From assembly GCA_963521185.1 (NCBI GenBank), contig CAUQTV010000011.1:1-64000 (forward strand): a stretch of DNA of 64,000 nt, given 5' to 3'. The stretch is from Enterobacter_D sp963521185 (GTDB taxonomy: Bacteria > Pseudomonadota > Gammaproteobacteria > Enterobacterales > Enterobacteriaceae). Positions 55,917 to 64,000 of the stretch are shown here, one piece after another (position 1 is the stretch's first letter; the number at the start of each line of letters is the position of its first letter). The notes beneath the pieces are model-generated. The model saw only the letters and a list, made by a program, of their open reading frames with translations, was not told where the DNA came from and ran no database searches. The position numbers and the translations under genes are program-made.

Positions 55917-57350
55917 ATGCGATTTTCCAGATTTTTCATCGGATTGACCACCAGTATAGCGTTGAATGTCCAGGCGGCGAATGTCGATGAGTACATTAAC
56001 CAGTTACCCGACGGCGCCAACCTTGCCCTGATGGTGCAGAAGGTTGGCGCTCAGGCACCCGACATTGATTATCATAGCCAGCAAATGGCCCTTCCAGCCA
56101 GTACGCAAAAAGTCATTACCGCGCTGGCTGCCCTGCTGCAACTTGGCCCGGACTTTCGCTTTATCACCACGCTTGAAACAAAAGCACCGGTTGAAAATGG
56201 CGTCATGAAAGGGGACCTGACGGCGCGATTTGGCGGCGATCCGACGCTTAAACGTCAGGATATTCGCAATATGGTGGCGGTACTGAAAAAATCCGGCGTG
56301 CAGAAAATCGAAGGCAATGTGCTTATCGATACGTCGGTGTTCGCCAGCCACGATAAAGCGCCAGGCTGGCCGTGGAACGACATGACGCAGTGCTTCAGCG
56401 CGCCCCCGGCGGCAGCTATCATTGACCGCAACTGCTTCTCTGTTTCGCTCTACAGTGCGCCAAAAGCCGACGACCTGGCGTTTATCCGTATCGCCTCTTA
56501 CTACCCCGTGACCATGTTTAGTCAGGTGCGTACGCTCGCCAGAGGCGCTCCTGACGCGCAGTATTGCGAGCTGGACGTAGTGCCGGGCGATTTGAACCGC
56601 TTCACGCTCACAGGCTGTATGACGCAGCGTGCGGACCCCTTACCGTTGGCATTCGCTATTCAGGATGGCGCAAGCTACGCCGGGGCCATTATCAAAGATG
56701 AGCTGAAGCAGGCGGGCATCACCTACAGCGGCACGCTGCTGCGCCAGACGCGGGTGAATGAGCCGGGCACGGTCATCGCCAGCAAACAGTCAGCGCCGCT
56801 TCACGACCTGCTGAAGATCATGCTGAAAAAATCCGACAACATGATTGCCGACACCGTTTTCCGTTCCATTGGTCATGCGCGCTTTAACGTGCCGGGTACC
56901 TGGCGTGCCGGTTCAGACGCAGTGCGCCAAATTTTGCGCCAACAGGCGGGGGTGGATTTGGGTAACAGCATTGTGGTGGACGGTTCGGGCCTGTCGCGCC
57001 ATAACCTGATCTCCCCAGCCACCATGATGCAGGTGCTGCAATACATTGCGCAGCATGATACCGAGCTTAACTTCATTTCGATGCTGCCGCTGGCAGGCTA
57101 CGACGGTTCGCTGCAATACCGTGCGGGGCTGCATCAGGCGGGCGTGGACGGCAAAGTGTCGGCGAAGACCGGTTCGTTGCAGGGGGTGTATAACCTCGCG
57201 GGCTTTATCACCACCGCCAGCGGTCAGCGAATGGCGTTTGTGCAATATCTTTCGGGTTATGCCGTAGAGCCTGCTGACCAGCGCAACCGCCGTATTCCGT
57301 TGGTGCGTTTCGAGAGCAGATTGTATAAAGATATCTATCAAAACAACTGA
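55917..57350 (+). CDS. dacB: D-alanyl-D-alanine carboxypeptidase/endopeptidase PBP4
   Basis: Periplasmic penicillin-binding protein that trims pentapeptides and cuts peptide cross-links. The 477 residues from MRFSRFFIGLTTSIALNVQA equal E. coli DacB, with a signal of about 20 residues. The catalytic S62-x-x-K65 is in PASTQKVITAL, the SDN triad is in KKSDNMIAD (about 306-308), and KTG is in SAKTGSLQGVYN. An upstream ATG at 55890 is nine codons ahead without support. Confidence 0.97.
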   Translation: MRFSRFFIGLTTSIALNVQAANVDEYINQLPDGANLALMVQKVGAQAPDIDYHSQQMALPASTQKVITALAALLQLGPDFRFITTLETKAPVENGVMKGDLTARFGGDPTLKRQDIRNMVAVLKKSGVQKIEGNVLIDTSVFASHDKAPGWPWNDMTQCFSAPPAAAIIDRNCFSVSLYSAPKADDLAFIRIASYYPVTMFSQVRTLARGAPDAQYCELDVVPGDLNRFTLTGCMTQRADPLPLAFAIQDGASYAGAIIKDELKQAGITYSGTLLRQTRVNEPGTVIASKQSAPLHDLLKIMLKKSDNMIADTVFRSIGHARFNVPGTWRAGSDAVRQILRQQAGVDLGNSIVVDGSGLSRHNLISPATMMQVLQYIAQHDTELNFISMLPLAGYDGSLQYRAGLHQAGVDGKVSAKTGSLQGVYNLAGFITTASGQRMAFVQYLSGYAVEPADQRNRRIPLVRFESRLYKDIYQNN

Positions 57351-57351
57351 A

Positions 57352-57384
57352 TAAAAAAGCCCGGTAGCGCAATGCTGCCGGGCT
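57352..57384 (-). terminator. Terminator downstream of obgE
   Basis: AGCCCGGTAGC / GCTGCCGGGCT (one mismatch) with a short loop. The T run (TTTTTTATT) is on the minus strand, so it ends the rplU-rpmA-yhbE-obgE unit; it also lies directly after the dacB stop. Confidence 0.88.
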
Positions 57385-57443
57385 TGATCAGCCATTCAGG
57401 CCTTCACCCGGTAAACCTGCACTGCCGGGTGAGCCACGCTGAA

Positions 57444-58616
57444 TTATCGCTTGTAGATGAACTCGATGCCTTCGTCGTCTGATTCATCCCAGTCGTCGTC
57501 ATCTTCGTCGTCTTCTTCAACCTGCATCTCTTCAAGCTGCTGGCGGTGGTAATCATCCCACATGAATTCGACTTTCTCTGGCTGCTTCTCTTCTTCTGCC
57601 TGGGCAATAGGGTTTTCGATGATGAAGGTCATCACATCCCAGCACAGGTCCTTAACGCCCTGCTGGCTCGCCGCAGAAATGAGATAGAACTTCTCTTCCC
57701 AACCCAGCGCCTGAGCAATCGCTTTGGCTTTTTCTTCCGCCTGCGCTTTGTCCATCAGGTCGATCTTGTTAAAGACCAGCCAGCGCGGTTTGCCCGCCAG
57801 TTTTTCGCTGTATTTTTCCAGCTCACCAATGATGATGCGCGCGTTTTCAGCCGGATCGGAACCGTCGATCGGATCGAGGTCGATCAGGTGTAACAGCACG
57901 CGGCAGCGCTCAAGGTGTTTCAGGAAGCGAATACCGAGGCCTGCGCCTTCAGCGGCACCTTCGATAAGTCCTGGGATGTCAGCGACCACGAAGCTTTTTT
58001 CGTTATCCATACGCACAACGCCAAGGCTTGGCACCAGCGTGGTAAACGGATAGTCCGCCACTTTTGGTTTTGCCGCAGACACCGCACGAATGAACGTGGA
58101 TTTACCGGCGTTTGGCATACCCAGCATACCGACGTCGGCCAGCAGCATCAGCTCAAGCTGAATATCACGTTTCTCGCCCGGCGTACCCATGGTTTTCTGA
58201 CGCGGCGTACGGTTAACGGAGGATTTGAAACGGCTGTTACCCAGACCGTGCCAGCCGCCTTTCGCGACCATCAGGCGCTGACCGTGTTTGGTCATGTCAC
58301 CCATGGTTTCGCCCGTACCCTGATCGATAACACGCGTACCGATTGGCACTTTGACGCTGATATCTTTGCCGCGTTTCCCGGTGCAATCACGGCTCTGACC
58401 ATTCTGCCCACGCTCAGCGCGGAACGACTTCTCAAAACGGTAGTCGATCAGGGTATTCAGGTTTTCGTCCGCTTCCAGCCAGACATCACCGCCGTCACCG
58501 CCATCGCCGCCATCAGGGCCGCCACGCGGAATATACTTCTCACGACGGAAGCTTACGCAGCCGTTCCCGCCGTCACCTGCTACGACCAGAATCGCAGCTT
58601 CATCAACAAACTTCAT
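57444..58616 (-). CDS. obgE: Essential GTPase ObgE (CgtA)
   Basis: GTPase for 50S assembly, ppGpp response and chromosome partition. The 390 residues equal E. coli. The glycine-rich OBG fold is at 1-158 (GDGGNGCVSFRREKYIPRGGPDGGDGGDGG), the G domain from 159 has GMPNAGKST (166-174), DIPGLIEGA and NKIDLM, and an acidic tail near residue 370 (EDDEDDDDWDESDDEG) ends the protein. It follows yhbE closely, last in the rplU operon. Confidence 0.98.
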   Translation of the reverse strand: MKFVDEAAILVVAGDGGNGCVSFRREKYIPRGGPDGGDGGDGGDVWLEADENLNTLIDYRFEKSFRAERGQNGQSRDCTGKRGKDISVKVPIGTRVIDQGTGETMGDMTKHGQRLMVAKGGWHGLGNSRFKSSVNRTPRQKTMGTPGEKRDIQLELMLLADVGMLGMPNAGKSTFIRAVSAAKPKVADYPFTTLVPSLGVVRMDNEKSFVVADIPGLIEGAAEGAGLGIRFLKHLERCRVLLHLIDLDPIDGSDPAENARIIIGELEKYSEKLAGKPRWLVFNKIDLMDKAQAEEKAKAIAQALGWEEKFYLISAASQQGVKDLCWDVMTFIIENPIAQAEEEKQPEKVEFMWDDYHRQQLEEMQVEEDDEDDDDWDESDDEGIEFIYKR

Positions 58617-58631
58617 TTTACTCTCCGTTAC

Positions 58632-59597
58632 TCATTCGCCTGAGCGGGGTAAAGTGACAACCACTTCACGCTTGCGCCAGCTTCCCCACAGGCGATGGCC
58701 AATGGCGGAATACATTGCGCCCGCAACCACGACAAACGCACCGAGATAACCTAAAAGGTTTAACATCGGTCTGGCGAAGAAATCGGGCCAGGCCTGTGAT
58801 AATAAATCTGAAAACAATAATGTAAACAGCGGGGTAAGCGTGATTAACGCGCTTACCTGAGCCGCCTGCCAGCGCGCCATCGCTTCCGCCAGCGCACCAT
58901 AACCCACCAGCGTATTCAGGCCACAAAAGACCAGGCAGGCCAGCTGCCATTGGCTTAACTGGAACACTGCACCGGGCTTAGCCAGAGGCAATAACGCTAT
59001 TGTACACAAAGTGTACAGTAAAAAGAGGATCTGCTGTGAGGCCAGTCGACGCAATAACACCTTTTGCGCGACGCCATAACTTACCCAGACCGTTGCCGCT
59101 GCAACACCGAAGATCACACCCCAGGTGTAATCCGTCAGCCGGGTGAAAATCTCTACCAGACTGGTGTTGAAAAACATCACCAGCCCGCAAAGTAGCATCA
59201 CTGCCCCAATCACCTGGGTACCGCGCATCTTCTCTTTGAGAATGAAGACGCTGGCGACCATCATGCCAACCGGTGAGAGCTGCCCAATCACCTGTGAAGC
59301 CGTCGGGGTTAAATATTGCAGGGAAGAACTAAAGAGAATGAAATTCCCAAACAGGCCGCACGTCGCGATAGCCAGCAGTACCAGCCAGCGGCGATGACGA
59401 AAAATACGCATCGGCGGCAGTTTGCCTTTGATGGCCAGAATCGACCCCAGGCCGATAGCCGCCATTAAAAAGCGATAGAACACCACCGTAGGCGGTTCCA
59501 TCACTTCCAGCACCTGCTTCATTGCAATGGGCAACGCACCCCAGCACATGGCTGTCGTGAGCGCCAAAAGAATACCAATGCCTGCCTGCTGCTTCAT
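58632..59597 (-). CDS. yhbE: EamA-family inner-membrane transporter YhbE
   Basis: A 321-residue drug/metabolite-type transporter with ten membrane segments in two EamA repeats (about 5-140 and 155-300). MKQQAGIGILLALTTAMCWGALPIAMKQVLEVMEP opens the first. The substrate is unknown. The start at 59597 equals E. coli; 17 more codons upstream cross the rpmA terminator. obgE follows 15 bases later. Confidence 0.95.
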   Translation of the reverse strand: MKQQAGIGILLALTTAMCWGALPIAMKQVLEVMEPPTVVFYRFLMAAIGLGSILAIKGKLPPMRIFRHRRWLVLLAIATCGLFGNFILFSSSLQYLTPTASQVIGQLSPVGMMVASVFILKEKMRGTQVIGAVMLLCGLVMFFNTSLVEIFTRLTDYTWGVIFGVAAATVWVSYGVAQKVLLRRLASQQILFLLYTLCTIALLPLAKPGAVFQLSQWQLACLVFCGLNTLVGYGALAEAMARWQAAQVSALITLTPLFTLLFSDLLSQAWPDFFARPMLNLLGYLGAFVVVAGAMYSAIGHRLWGSWRKREVVVTLPRSGE

Positions 59598-59634
59598 GCC
59601 CGTACCCTGCAAATAATTTAGCGGGACAGAATGT

Positions 59635-59664
59635 AAAAAGCCCCGCAACGTGTTGCGGGGCTTT
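59635..59664 (-). terminator. Terminator after rpmA
   Basis: AAAGCCCCGCAAC / GTTGCGGGGCTTT, a perfect arm pair with a 4-base loop and a T run on the minus strand. It splits the ribosomal genes from yhbE-obgE and would lower expression of the latter. Confidence 0.93.
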
Positions 59665-59689
59665 CATCCGTTACCGGGACGCGAAAAAC

Positions 59690-59947
59690 TTATTCAGCAA
59701 CGATGCTGATGAACTTACGGTTTTTCGGGCCTTTAACTTCGAACTTAACTTTACCGTCAGTCAAAGCGAACAGAGTGTGGTCACGGCCGCAACCAACGTT
59801 GGAGCCAGCGTGGAATTTGGTACCACGTTGACGAACGATGATGCTACCTGCCAGAACTGCTTCTCCGCCAAAGCGTTTTACGCCCAGACGTTTAGCTTCT
59901 GAATCGCGACCGTTACGAGTTGAGCCGCCAGCCTTTTTGTGTGCCAT
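59690..59947 (-). CDS. rpmA: 50S ribosomal protein L27
   Basis: A large-subunit protein whose N terminus reaches the peptidyl-transferase centre. The 85 residues open MAHKKAGGSTRNGRDSEAKRLGVKRFGG, the family start, and continue GSIIVRQRGTKFHAGSNVGCGRDHTLFAL. It follows rplU after 20 bases. Confidence 0.98.
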   Translation of the reverse strand: MAHKKAGGSTRNGRDSEAKRLGVKRFGGEAVLAGSIIVRQRGTKFHAGSNVGCGRDHTLFALTDGKVKFEVKGPKNRKFISIVAE

Positions 59948-59967
59948 TTAAATCTGCTCCCCTAGTC

Positions 59968-60279
59968 TTAAGCGCTGATGCCAGTAATTTTAACATCAGT
60001 GAACCACTGACGATGGCCTTGCTGCTTACGGTAGTGTTTACGACGACGAAACTTAACGATTTTAACTTTCTCGCCACGACCGTGTGCAACAACTTCAGCT
60101 TTGATAACGCCGCCATCAACGAAAGGAACGCCGATTTTGACTTCTTCACCGTTTGCGACCATCAGAACTTCAGCGAACTCAACAGTTTCGCCAGTTGCGA
60201 TGTCCAGCTTTTCCAGGCGAATGGTCTGACCTTCGCTTACTCGGTGTTGTTTACCACCACTTTGGAAAACCGCGTACAT
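59968..60279 (-). CDS. rplU: 50S ribosomal protein L21
   Basis: Large-subunit protein that binds 23S rRNA. The 103 residues start MYAVFQSGGKQHRVSEGQTI, the standard L21 opening, and end in HRQHFTDVKI-like HRQWFTDVKITGISA. It is the first gene of rplU-rpmA-yhbE-obgE. Its promoter lies in the 257-base gap shared with the divergent ispB. Confidence 0.98.
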   Translation of the reverse strand: MYAVFQSGGKQHRVSEGQTIRLEKLDIATGETVEFAEVLMVANGEEVKIGVPFVDGGVIKAEVVAHGRGEKVKIVKFRRRKHYRKQQGHRQWFTDVKITGISA

Positions 60280-60536
60280 AAAAAACTCCGCTTCCGCGCA
60301 CCTTTTGTGTGATTCAGAGTGCGCTATAAATATTCACAATAGGGCGCGAATATTACGCAAAACGCGAAGCTTTGACAAGTGTGATCGTCAATACACGCAG
60401 AAAAAAAACACAGCGTGTATGGTAACGTTTATCTGGCGCGTTTTTTCAGTACAATCGACAATACTATTCTAACCCGTAACCCTTTGTTATCCCATTTTGC
60501 TATGTGGTAAACAGGACATGAAGCCCGGCTTTAGCG

Positions 60537-61508
60537 ATGAATTTAGAAAAAATCAATGAGTTAACCGCGCAAGATATGGCGGGTGTCAATGCGACCATCC
60601 TGCAACAGCTCAACTCTGAAGTTCAGTTGATCAATCAGTTGGGCTACTACATCGTCAGCGGCGGCGGAAAACGCATCCGTCCGATGATCGCCGTGCTCGC
60701 CGCACGCGCCGTAGGCTACGAAGGAAATGCACATGTCACGATCGCGGCGTTAATCGAGTTTATCCACACCGCGACGCTGCTGCATGACGACGTGGTCGAT
60801 GAGTCTGACATGCGCCGCGGCAAAGCCACGGCTAACGCCGCCTTTGGCAATGCGGCAAGCGTTCTGGTGGGCGATTTTATCTATACCCGCTCCTTCCAGA
60901 TGATGACCAGCCTCGGCTCGCTCAAAGTGCTGGAGGTCATGTCTGAAGCGGTTAACGTGATCGCGGAGGGTGAAGTTCTGCAATTGATGAACGTCAACGA
61001 TCCGAACATCACCGAAGAAAACTACATGCGCGTGATCTACAGCAAAACCGCGCGTCTGTTTGAAGCCGCCGCACAGTGCTCCGGCCTTCTCGCGGGCTGT
61101 ACTGACGCGCAGGAAAAAGGGCTACAGGACTATGGCCGCTATCTGGGTACCGCGTTCCAGCTCATCGATGACCTGCTGGATTACAGCGCCGACGGCGAAA
61201 CCCTCGGCAAGAACGTGGGCGACGACCTCAACGAGGGCAAACCGACGCTGCCGCTGCTGCACGCGATGCGTCACGGTTCACCGGCGCAGGCACAAATGAT
61301 CCGTGAGGCTATCGAACAGGGCAACGGCCGTCATCTTTTAGAACCCGTTCTGGAAGCAATGGCTGATTGTGGCTCATTAGAGTGGACGCGTCAGCGCGCC
61401 GAAGAGGAAGCTGACAAAGCCATCGCGGCGTTGCAGGTACTGCCCGATTCCCCCTGGCGCGAAGCGTTGATTGGGCTTGCGCACATCGCCGTTCAGCGCG
61501 ATCGCTAA
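60537..61508 (+). CDS. ispB: Octaprenyl diphosphate synthase IspB
   Basis: Builds the C40 side chain of ubiquinone and menaquinone from farnesyl and isopentenyl diphosphate. The 323 residues equal E. coli. Two aspartate-rich motifs are DDVVD (84-88, in LLHDDVVDESDMRRGK) and DDLLD (211-215, in FQLIDDLLDYSADG). It is divergent from rplU. A GC-rich hairpin (CTCTCCGCG / CGCGGAGAG, 61519-61542) follows its stop but lacks a T run. Confidence 0.97.
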   Translation: MNLEKINELTAQDMAGVNATILQQLNSEVQLINQLGYYIVSGGGKRIRPMIAVLAARAVGYEGNAHVTIAALIEFIHTATLLHDDVVDESDMRRGKATANAAFGNAASVLVGDFIYTRSFQMMTSLGSLKVLEVMSEAVNVIAEGEVLQLMNVNDPNITEENYMRVIYSKTARLFEAAAQCSGLLAGCTDAQEKGLQDYGRYLGTAFQLIDDLLDYSADGETLGKNVGDDLNEGKPTLPLLHAMRHGSPAQAQMIREAIEQGNGRHLLEPVLEAMADCGSLEWTRQRAEEEADKAIAALQVLPDSPWREALIGLAHIAVQRDR

Positions 61509-61734
61509 TCCTCCAAACCTCTCCGCGTCATGGCGCGGAGAGATTCCAGTAAGTTCCCATAAGCACTCAATTGCAACTTAAAAAACGTTGATAAATAATA
61601 CGTTAGCCCCTGGTCTATTCTGAATTTCCTCCGCCTTTACAGGAACTTTTTAAAACATTGGCTCATGAAGAGTATAGTGAGTTTGCGGCGTTAATATGCA
61701 GCTGCCGCGTTGACTTCAACCGTTGGGAGGAATG

Positions 61735-62007
61735 ATGGAAAATAAACTTATCGACTGGCATCCTGCCGATATCATCGCCGGGTTGCGAAAGAGAGGAACG
61801 TCACTGGCGGCGGAATCGCGAAAAAATGGCCTGAGCTCATCCACGCTGGCCAATGCGCTAACGCGTACCTGGCCGAAGGGAGAGCTGATTATTGCGAAAG
61901 CGCTGAGCACCGATCCGTGGATTATCTGGCCGTCACGCTATCACGATCCGGTCACGCACGAGTTTATCGACCGTTCACGCATGATGCGTCAGCAAAAGCA
62001 GAAGTAA
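61735..62007 (+). CDS. sfsB: Ner-like DNA-binding protein SfsB (Nlp)
   Basis: A small DNA-binding protein of the phage Ner family, linked in E. coli to maltose gene control. The 90 residues read MENKLIDWHPADIIAGLRKRGTSLAAESRKNGLSSSTLANAL; the helix-turn-helix is about residues 19-42. Two adjacent ATGs (61732 and 61735) are possible; the second gives the E. coli-like start. GGGAGG precedes both. It lies between ispB and murA. Confidence 0.94.
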   Translation: MENKLIDWHPADIIAGLRKRGTSLAAESRKNGLSSSTLANALTRTWPKGELIIAKALSTDPWIIWPSRYHDPVTHEFIDRSRMMRQQKQK

Positions 62008-62149
62008 ACACGGCCGCTCCGGCAACAACCCCCTGGTCTTTGACGGCAGGGGGCCGCTAAAACGACGCTCCTTCACGCAACGCAGCATTTCTTCCCCCTG
62101 CTTGTCATTTCCGCGATCCCGGTTGTCCATTCCTTATTTTGTATAACGC

Positions 62150-62182
62150 AAAAAAAAGGCTCCTGGGCAGCAGGAGCCTTTT
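62150..62182 (-). terminator. murA intrinsic terminator
   Basis: AAAAGGCTCCTG / CAGGAGCCTTTT with a 5-base loop and seven T on the minus strand, 17 bases after the murA stop. It ends the minus-strand mla-side unit before sfsB. Confidence 0.93.
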
Positions 62183-62198
62183 CAACACATCAGAAGCG

Positions 62199-63458
62199 TT
62201 ACTCGCCTTTCACACGCTCAATGTTTGCACCCAGCGCGCTCAGTTTGTCTTCAATGCGGTCGTAGCCACGGTCGATGTGATAGATACGATCGACAATGGT
62301 CGTCCCTTCTGCGATACACCCGGCCAGCACCAGGCTTGCGGATGCGCGCAGATCCGTCGCCATGACCTGAGCACCGGATAAGGTTTCCACGCCGTGACAA
62401 ATCGCGGTATTACCTTCGATTTCGGCATGCGCACCCATACGGATAAGCTCAGGAATGTGCATAAAGCGGTTTTCGAAAATGGTTTCGATAATCACGCCGG
62501 TGCCTTCGGCCACCAGGTTCAGCAGGGTGAACTGCGCCTGCATGTCGGTCGGGAACGCAGGATGTGGTGCGGTGCGCACGTTAACGGCTTTCGGGCGTTT
62601 ACCGTGCATGTCGAGGCTGATCCAGTCCTCGCCCACTTCGATGTCCGCGCCCGCTTCACGCAGCTTCGCCAGCACGGCATCAAGCGTATCCGGCTGCGCT
62701 TTACGGCAGACGATTTTGCCACCGGAAATGGCAGCCGCCACCAGGAAGGTGCCGGTTTCAATACGGTCCGGCAGCACGCTGTAAACACCGCCGCCCAGAC
62801 GCTTAACGCCTTCAATGGTGATTTTATCGGTGCCCTGTCCGGTGATCTTCGCACCCAGCGTATTCAGGAAGTTCGCGGTATCAACGATTTCCGGCTCGCG
62901 CGCGGCGTTCTCAATGATGGTCACCCCTTCCGCCAGCGTTGCCGCAGACATAATGGTGACGGTGGCACCGACGCTGACTTTATCCATCACGATGTGCGCG
63001 CCTTTCAGGCGGCCATCGACGGAGGCTTTCACATAACCTTCTTCCAGCTTGATTTGCGCACCAAGCTGCTCAAGGCCGCTGATGTGCAGATCGACCGGCC
63101 GCGCGCCGATGGCGCAGCCGCCCGGCAGGGAGACCTGACCCTGACCGAAACGCGCCACCAGCGGGCCAAGCGCCCAGATAGAGGCGCGCATGGTTTTCAC
63201 CAGCTCATACGGTGCGCAGAAGATATTGACGTCACTGGCATCGATCCACACGGAACCGTTGCGATCCACTTTGGTGCCCAGTTGGCTGAGCAACTTCATG
63301 GTGGTATCAATATCTTTCAGTTTCGGAACGTTACGGATTTCGACAGGCTCTTCTGCCAGCAGTGCGGCAAAAAGGATTGGCAACGCAGCGTTTTTCGCGC
63401 CGGAAATTGTCACTTCGCCCTGAAGCCGGGTTGGCCCCTGTACACGAAACTTATCCAT
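62199..63458 (-). CDS. murA: UDP-N-acetylglucosamine 1-carboxyvinyltransferase MurA
   Basis: First committed step of peptidoglycan synthesis: adds enolpyruvate to UDP-GlcNAc; the fosfomycin target. The 419 residues equal E. coli. MDKFRVQGPTRLQGEVTISGAKNAALPIL holds the conserved KN pair (22-23), and the catalytic Cys115 lies in LPGGCAIGARPVD, so the enzyme is the fosfomycin-sensitive cysteine type. It lies 54 bases after ibaG. Confidence 0.98.
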   Translation of the reverse strand: MDKFRVQGPTRLQGEVTISGAKNAALPILFAALLAEEPVEIRNVPKLKDIDTTMKLLSQLGTKVDRNGSVWIDASDVNIFCAPYELVKTMRASIWALGPLVARFGQGQVSLPGGCAIGARPVDLHISGLEQLGAQIKLEEGYVKASVDGRLKGAHIVMDKVSVGATVTIMSAATLAEGVTIIENAAREPEIVDTANFLNTLGAKITGQGTDKITIEGVKRLGGGVYSVLPDRIETGTFLVAAAISGGKIVCRKAQPDTLDAVLAKLREAGADIEVGEDWISLDMHGKRPKAVNVRTAPHPAFPTDMQAQFTLLNLVAEGTGVIIETIFENRFMHIPELIRMGAHAEIEGNTAICHGVETLSGAQVMATDLRASASLVLAGCIAEGTTIVDRIYHIDRGYDRIEDKLSALGANIERVKGE

Positions 63459-63511
63459 TCATCTGATCTCTGTTAAGAATTCACAAGTACTGACGGTGTA
63501 AAACCGGCAGC

Positions 63512-63766
63512 TCAAAAACCGTTTAGTTTGCGATCGCGCGCCCACTCTGCGGGCGTATAGGCTTTGATCGAGACGGCGTGGATGCGGTTATCCGCAATAA
63601 ATTCCATCAGCGGGCCATAGACAGCTTGCTGCTTCTTGACCCGGCTCATGCCGTCAAAAATTTCACCCACAGCAATAACCTGAAAGTGACTGCCATCGCC
63701 GGTGACGTGGGCTTCCTGGAGAGAGAGTGCGTTGACCAGCACGCTCTGAATTTCATGATTTTCCAT
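63512..63766 (-). CDS. ibaG: BolA-family iron-sulfur related protein IbaG
   Basis: A small BolA-type protein (YrbA) that works with monothiol glutaredoxin in iron-sulfur handling and acid response. The 84 residues hold the BolA fold with the conserved ligands Cys/His region around HVTGDGSHFQVIAVGEIFDGMSRVKKQQAVYGPLMEFIADNRIHAVSIK. It is upstream of murA on the same strand and downstream of mlaB behind a terminator. Confidence 0.96.
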   Translation of the reverse strand: MENHEIQSVLVNALSLQEAHVTGDGSHFQVIAVGEIFDGMSRVKKQQAVYGPLMEFIADNRIHAVSIKAYTPAEWARDRKLNGF

Positions 63767-63836
63767 GGGCTCTACATTATCTGATAGTGAAAACAGTCCA
63801 ACATCTTAGAGGAAAGTGGCGCTGTCTTAAATAAGC

Positions 63837-63867
63837 AAAAAGCCTCGCTAAGAAATCTCGCGAGGCT
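63837..63867 (-). terminator. Terminator between mlaB and ibaG
   Basis: AGCCTCGCGAGA / TTAGCGAGGCT-type hairpin with a T run (TTTTT) on the minus strand, after the mlaB stop. It suggests that ibaG-murA has its own promoter. Confidence 0.88.
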
Positions 63868-63891
63868 ATGAGTAGTAACGTACTGAAAATA

Positions 63892-64000
63892 TTAATGTGG
63901 CAGGGCGTCGGCGGGCAAATTATAAAGCTGCGCCAGCGTCTTCACCTTATCGCTTACGCCTTCGAGACGCACCGCACTGCCCTGCGCTTTCGCCAGTGCC
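63892..64000 (-). CDS. mlaB: Phospholipid transport protein MlaB, C-terminal part (cut by window edge)
   Basis: The last 35 complete codons of a STAS-domain protein: ALAKAQGSAVRLEGV, then SDKVKTLAQLYNLPADALPH and stop TAA. This matches the end of MlaB (YrbB), the cytoplasmic regulator of the MlaFEDB lipid transporter at the inner membrane. Gene order mlaB-ibaG-murA is as in E. coli. The N-terminal two thirds lie beyond the window. Confidence 0.9.
   Translation of the reverse strand, partial: ALAKAQGSAVRLEGVSDKVKTLAQLYNLPADALPH

Overview
The window reads as a chromosomal segment from a member of the Enterobacteriaceae close to Enterobacter, Lelliottia or Leclercia. Nearly every protein is close to its Escherichia coli counterpart, and the gene order follows the E. 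coli gar-rnpB and yraL-to-mla blocks. A complete galactitol (gat) operon lies between garD and rsmI, and an Rbs-type ABC transporter lies between argG and leuU. I saw no insertion sequence, CRISPR array, integrase or replication origin.

Layout. (1) 1-1821, accessory edge: on the minus strand, a PAAR/S-type-pyocin effector overlaps a small cysteine-rich CPCC protein that is probably its immunity protein. (2) 1822-2768: an AT-richer spacer, a degenerate extra copy of the rnpB 3' end, a terminator, then rnpB. (3) 2765-9058: garK, garR, garL and garP on the minus strand, divergent from garD. Together these import galactarate/glucarate and convert it to 2-phosphoglycerate and pyruvate. (4) 9151-15686: gatYZABCD and gatR on the plus strand, covering galactitol PTS uptake, oxidation and tagatose-1,6-bisphosphate cleavage, with repeated TTTCGAA-type sites before gatY and before gatR. 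(5) 15745-25397: a Fic protein, then rsmI, divergent from lpoA-yraN-diaA-dolP (envelope and replication control). Next come a candidate small RNA and an orphan PBECR2-like nuclease gene, then yraQ, yraR, yhbO, yhbP and yhbQ. (6) 25384-30995: yhbS-ubiT, divergent from ubiU-ubiV (oxygen-independent ubiquinone synthesis), then yhbW and mtr with a TrpR-like operator.

(7) 31004-43471, minus strand: the RNA-metabolism and translation supercluster metY-rimP-nusA-infB-rbfA-truB-rpsO-pnp-nlpI-yrbN-deaD. It includes the 26-codon gene yrbN, which is too short for ordinary ORF calling. (8) 43695-49440: argG, the three-gene sugar-type ABC transporter, tRNA-Leu(GAG) and secG. (9) 49642-55668: glmM-folP and ftsH-rlmE, yhbY, and greA with a GraL-like leader RNA behind a sigma-E-type promoter. 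(10) 55917-64000: dacB, then rplU-rpmA-yhbE-obgE, ispB, sfsB, murA, ibaG and the 3' end of mlaB.

Most of the window is ordinary conserved core. The places most worth a second look are the effector/immunity pair at 41-1821, the promoter-to-terminator structured RNA candidate at about 21371-21568, its convergent neighbour the orphan PBECR2-like gene, the Fic gene with a perfect 12-bp triplication, and the rnpB 3'-end duplication at the border of the accessory DNA. I could not establish a wholly new multi-gene system. The toxin/immunity pair and the RNA/nuclease pair are the nearest candidates, and both are inferences from sequence alone.
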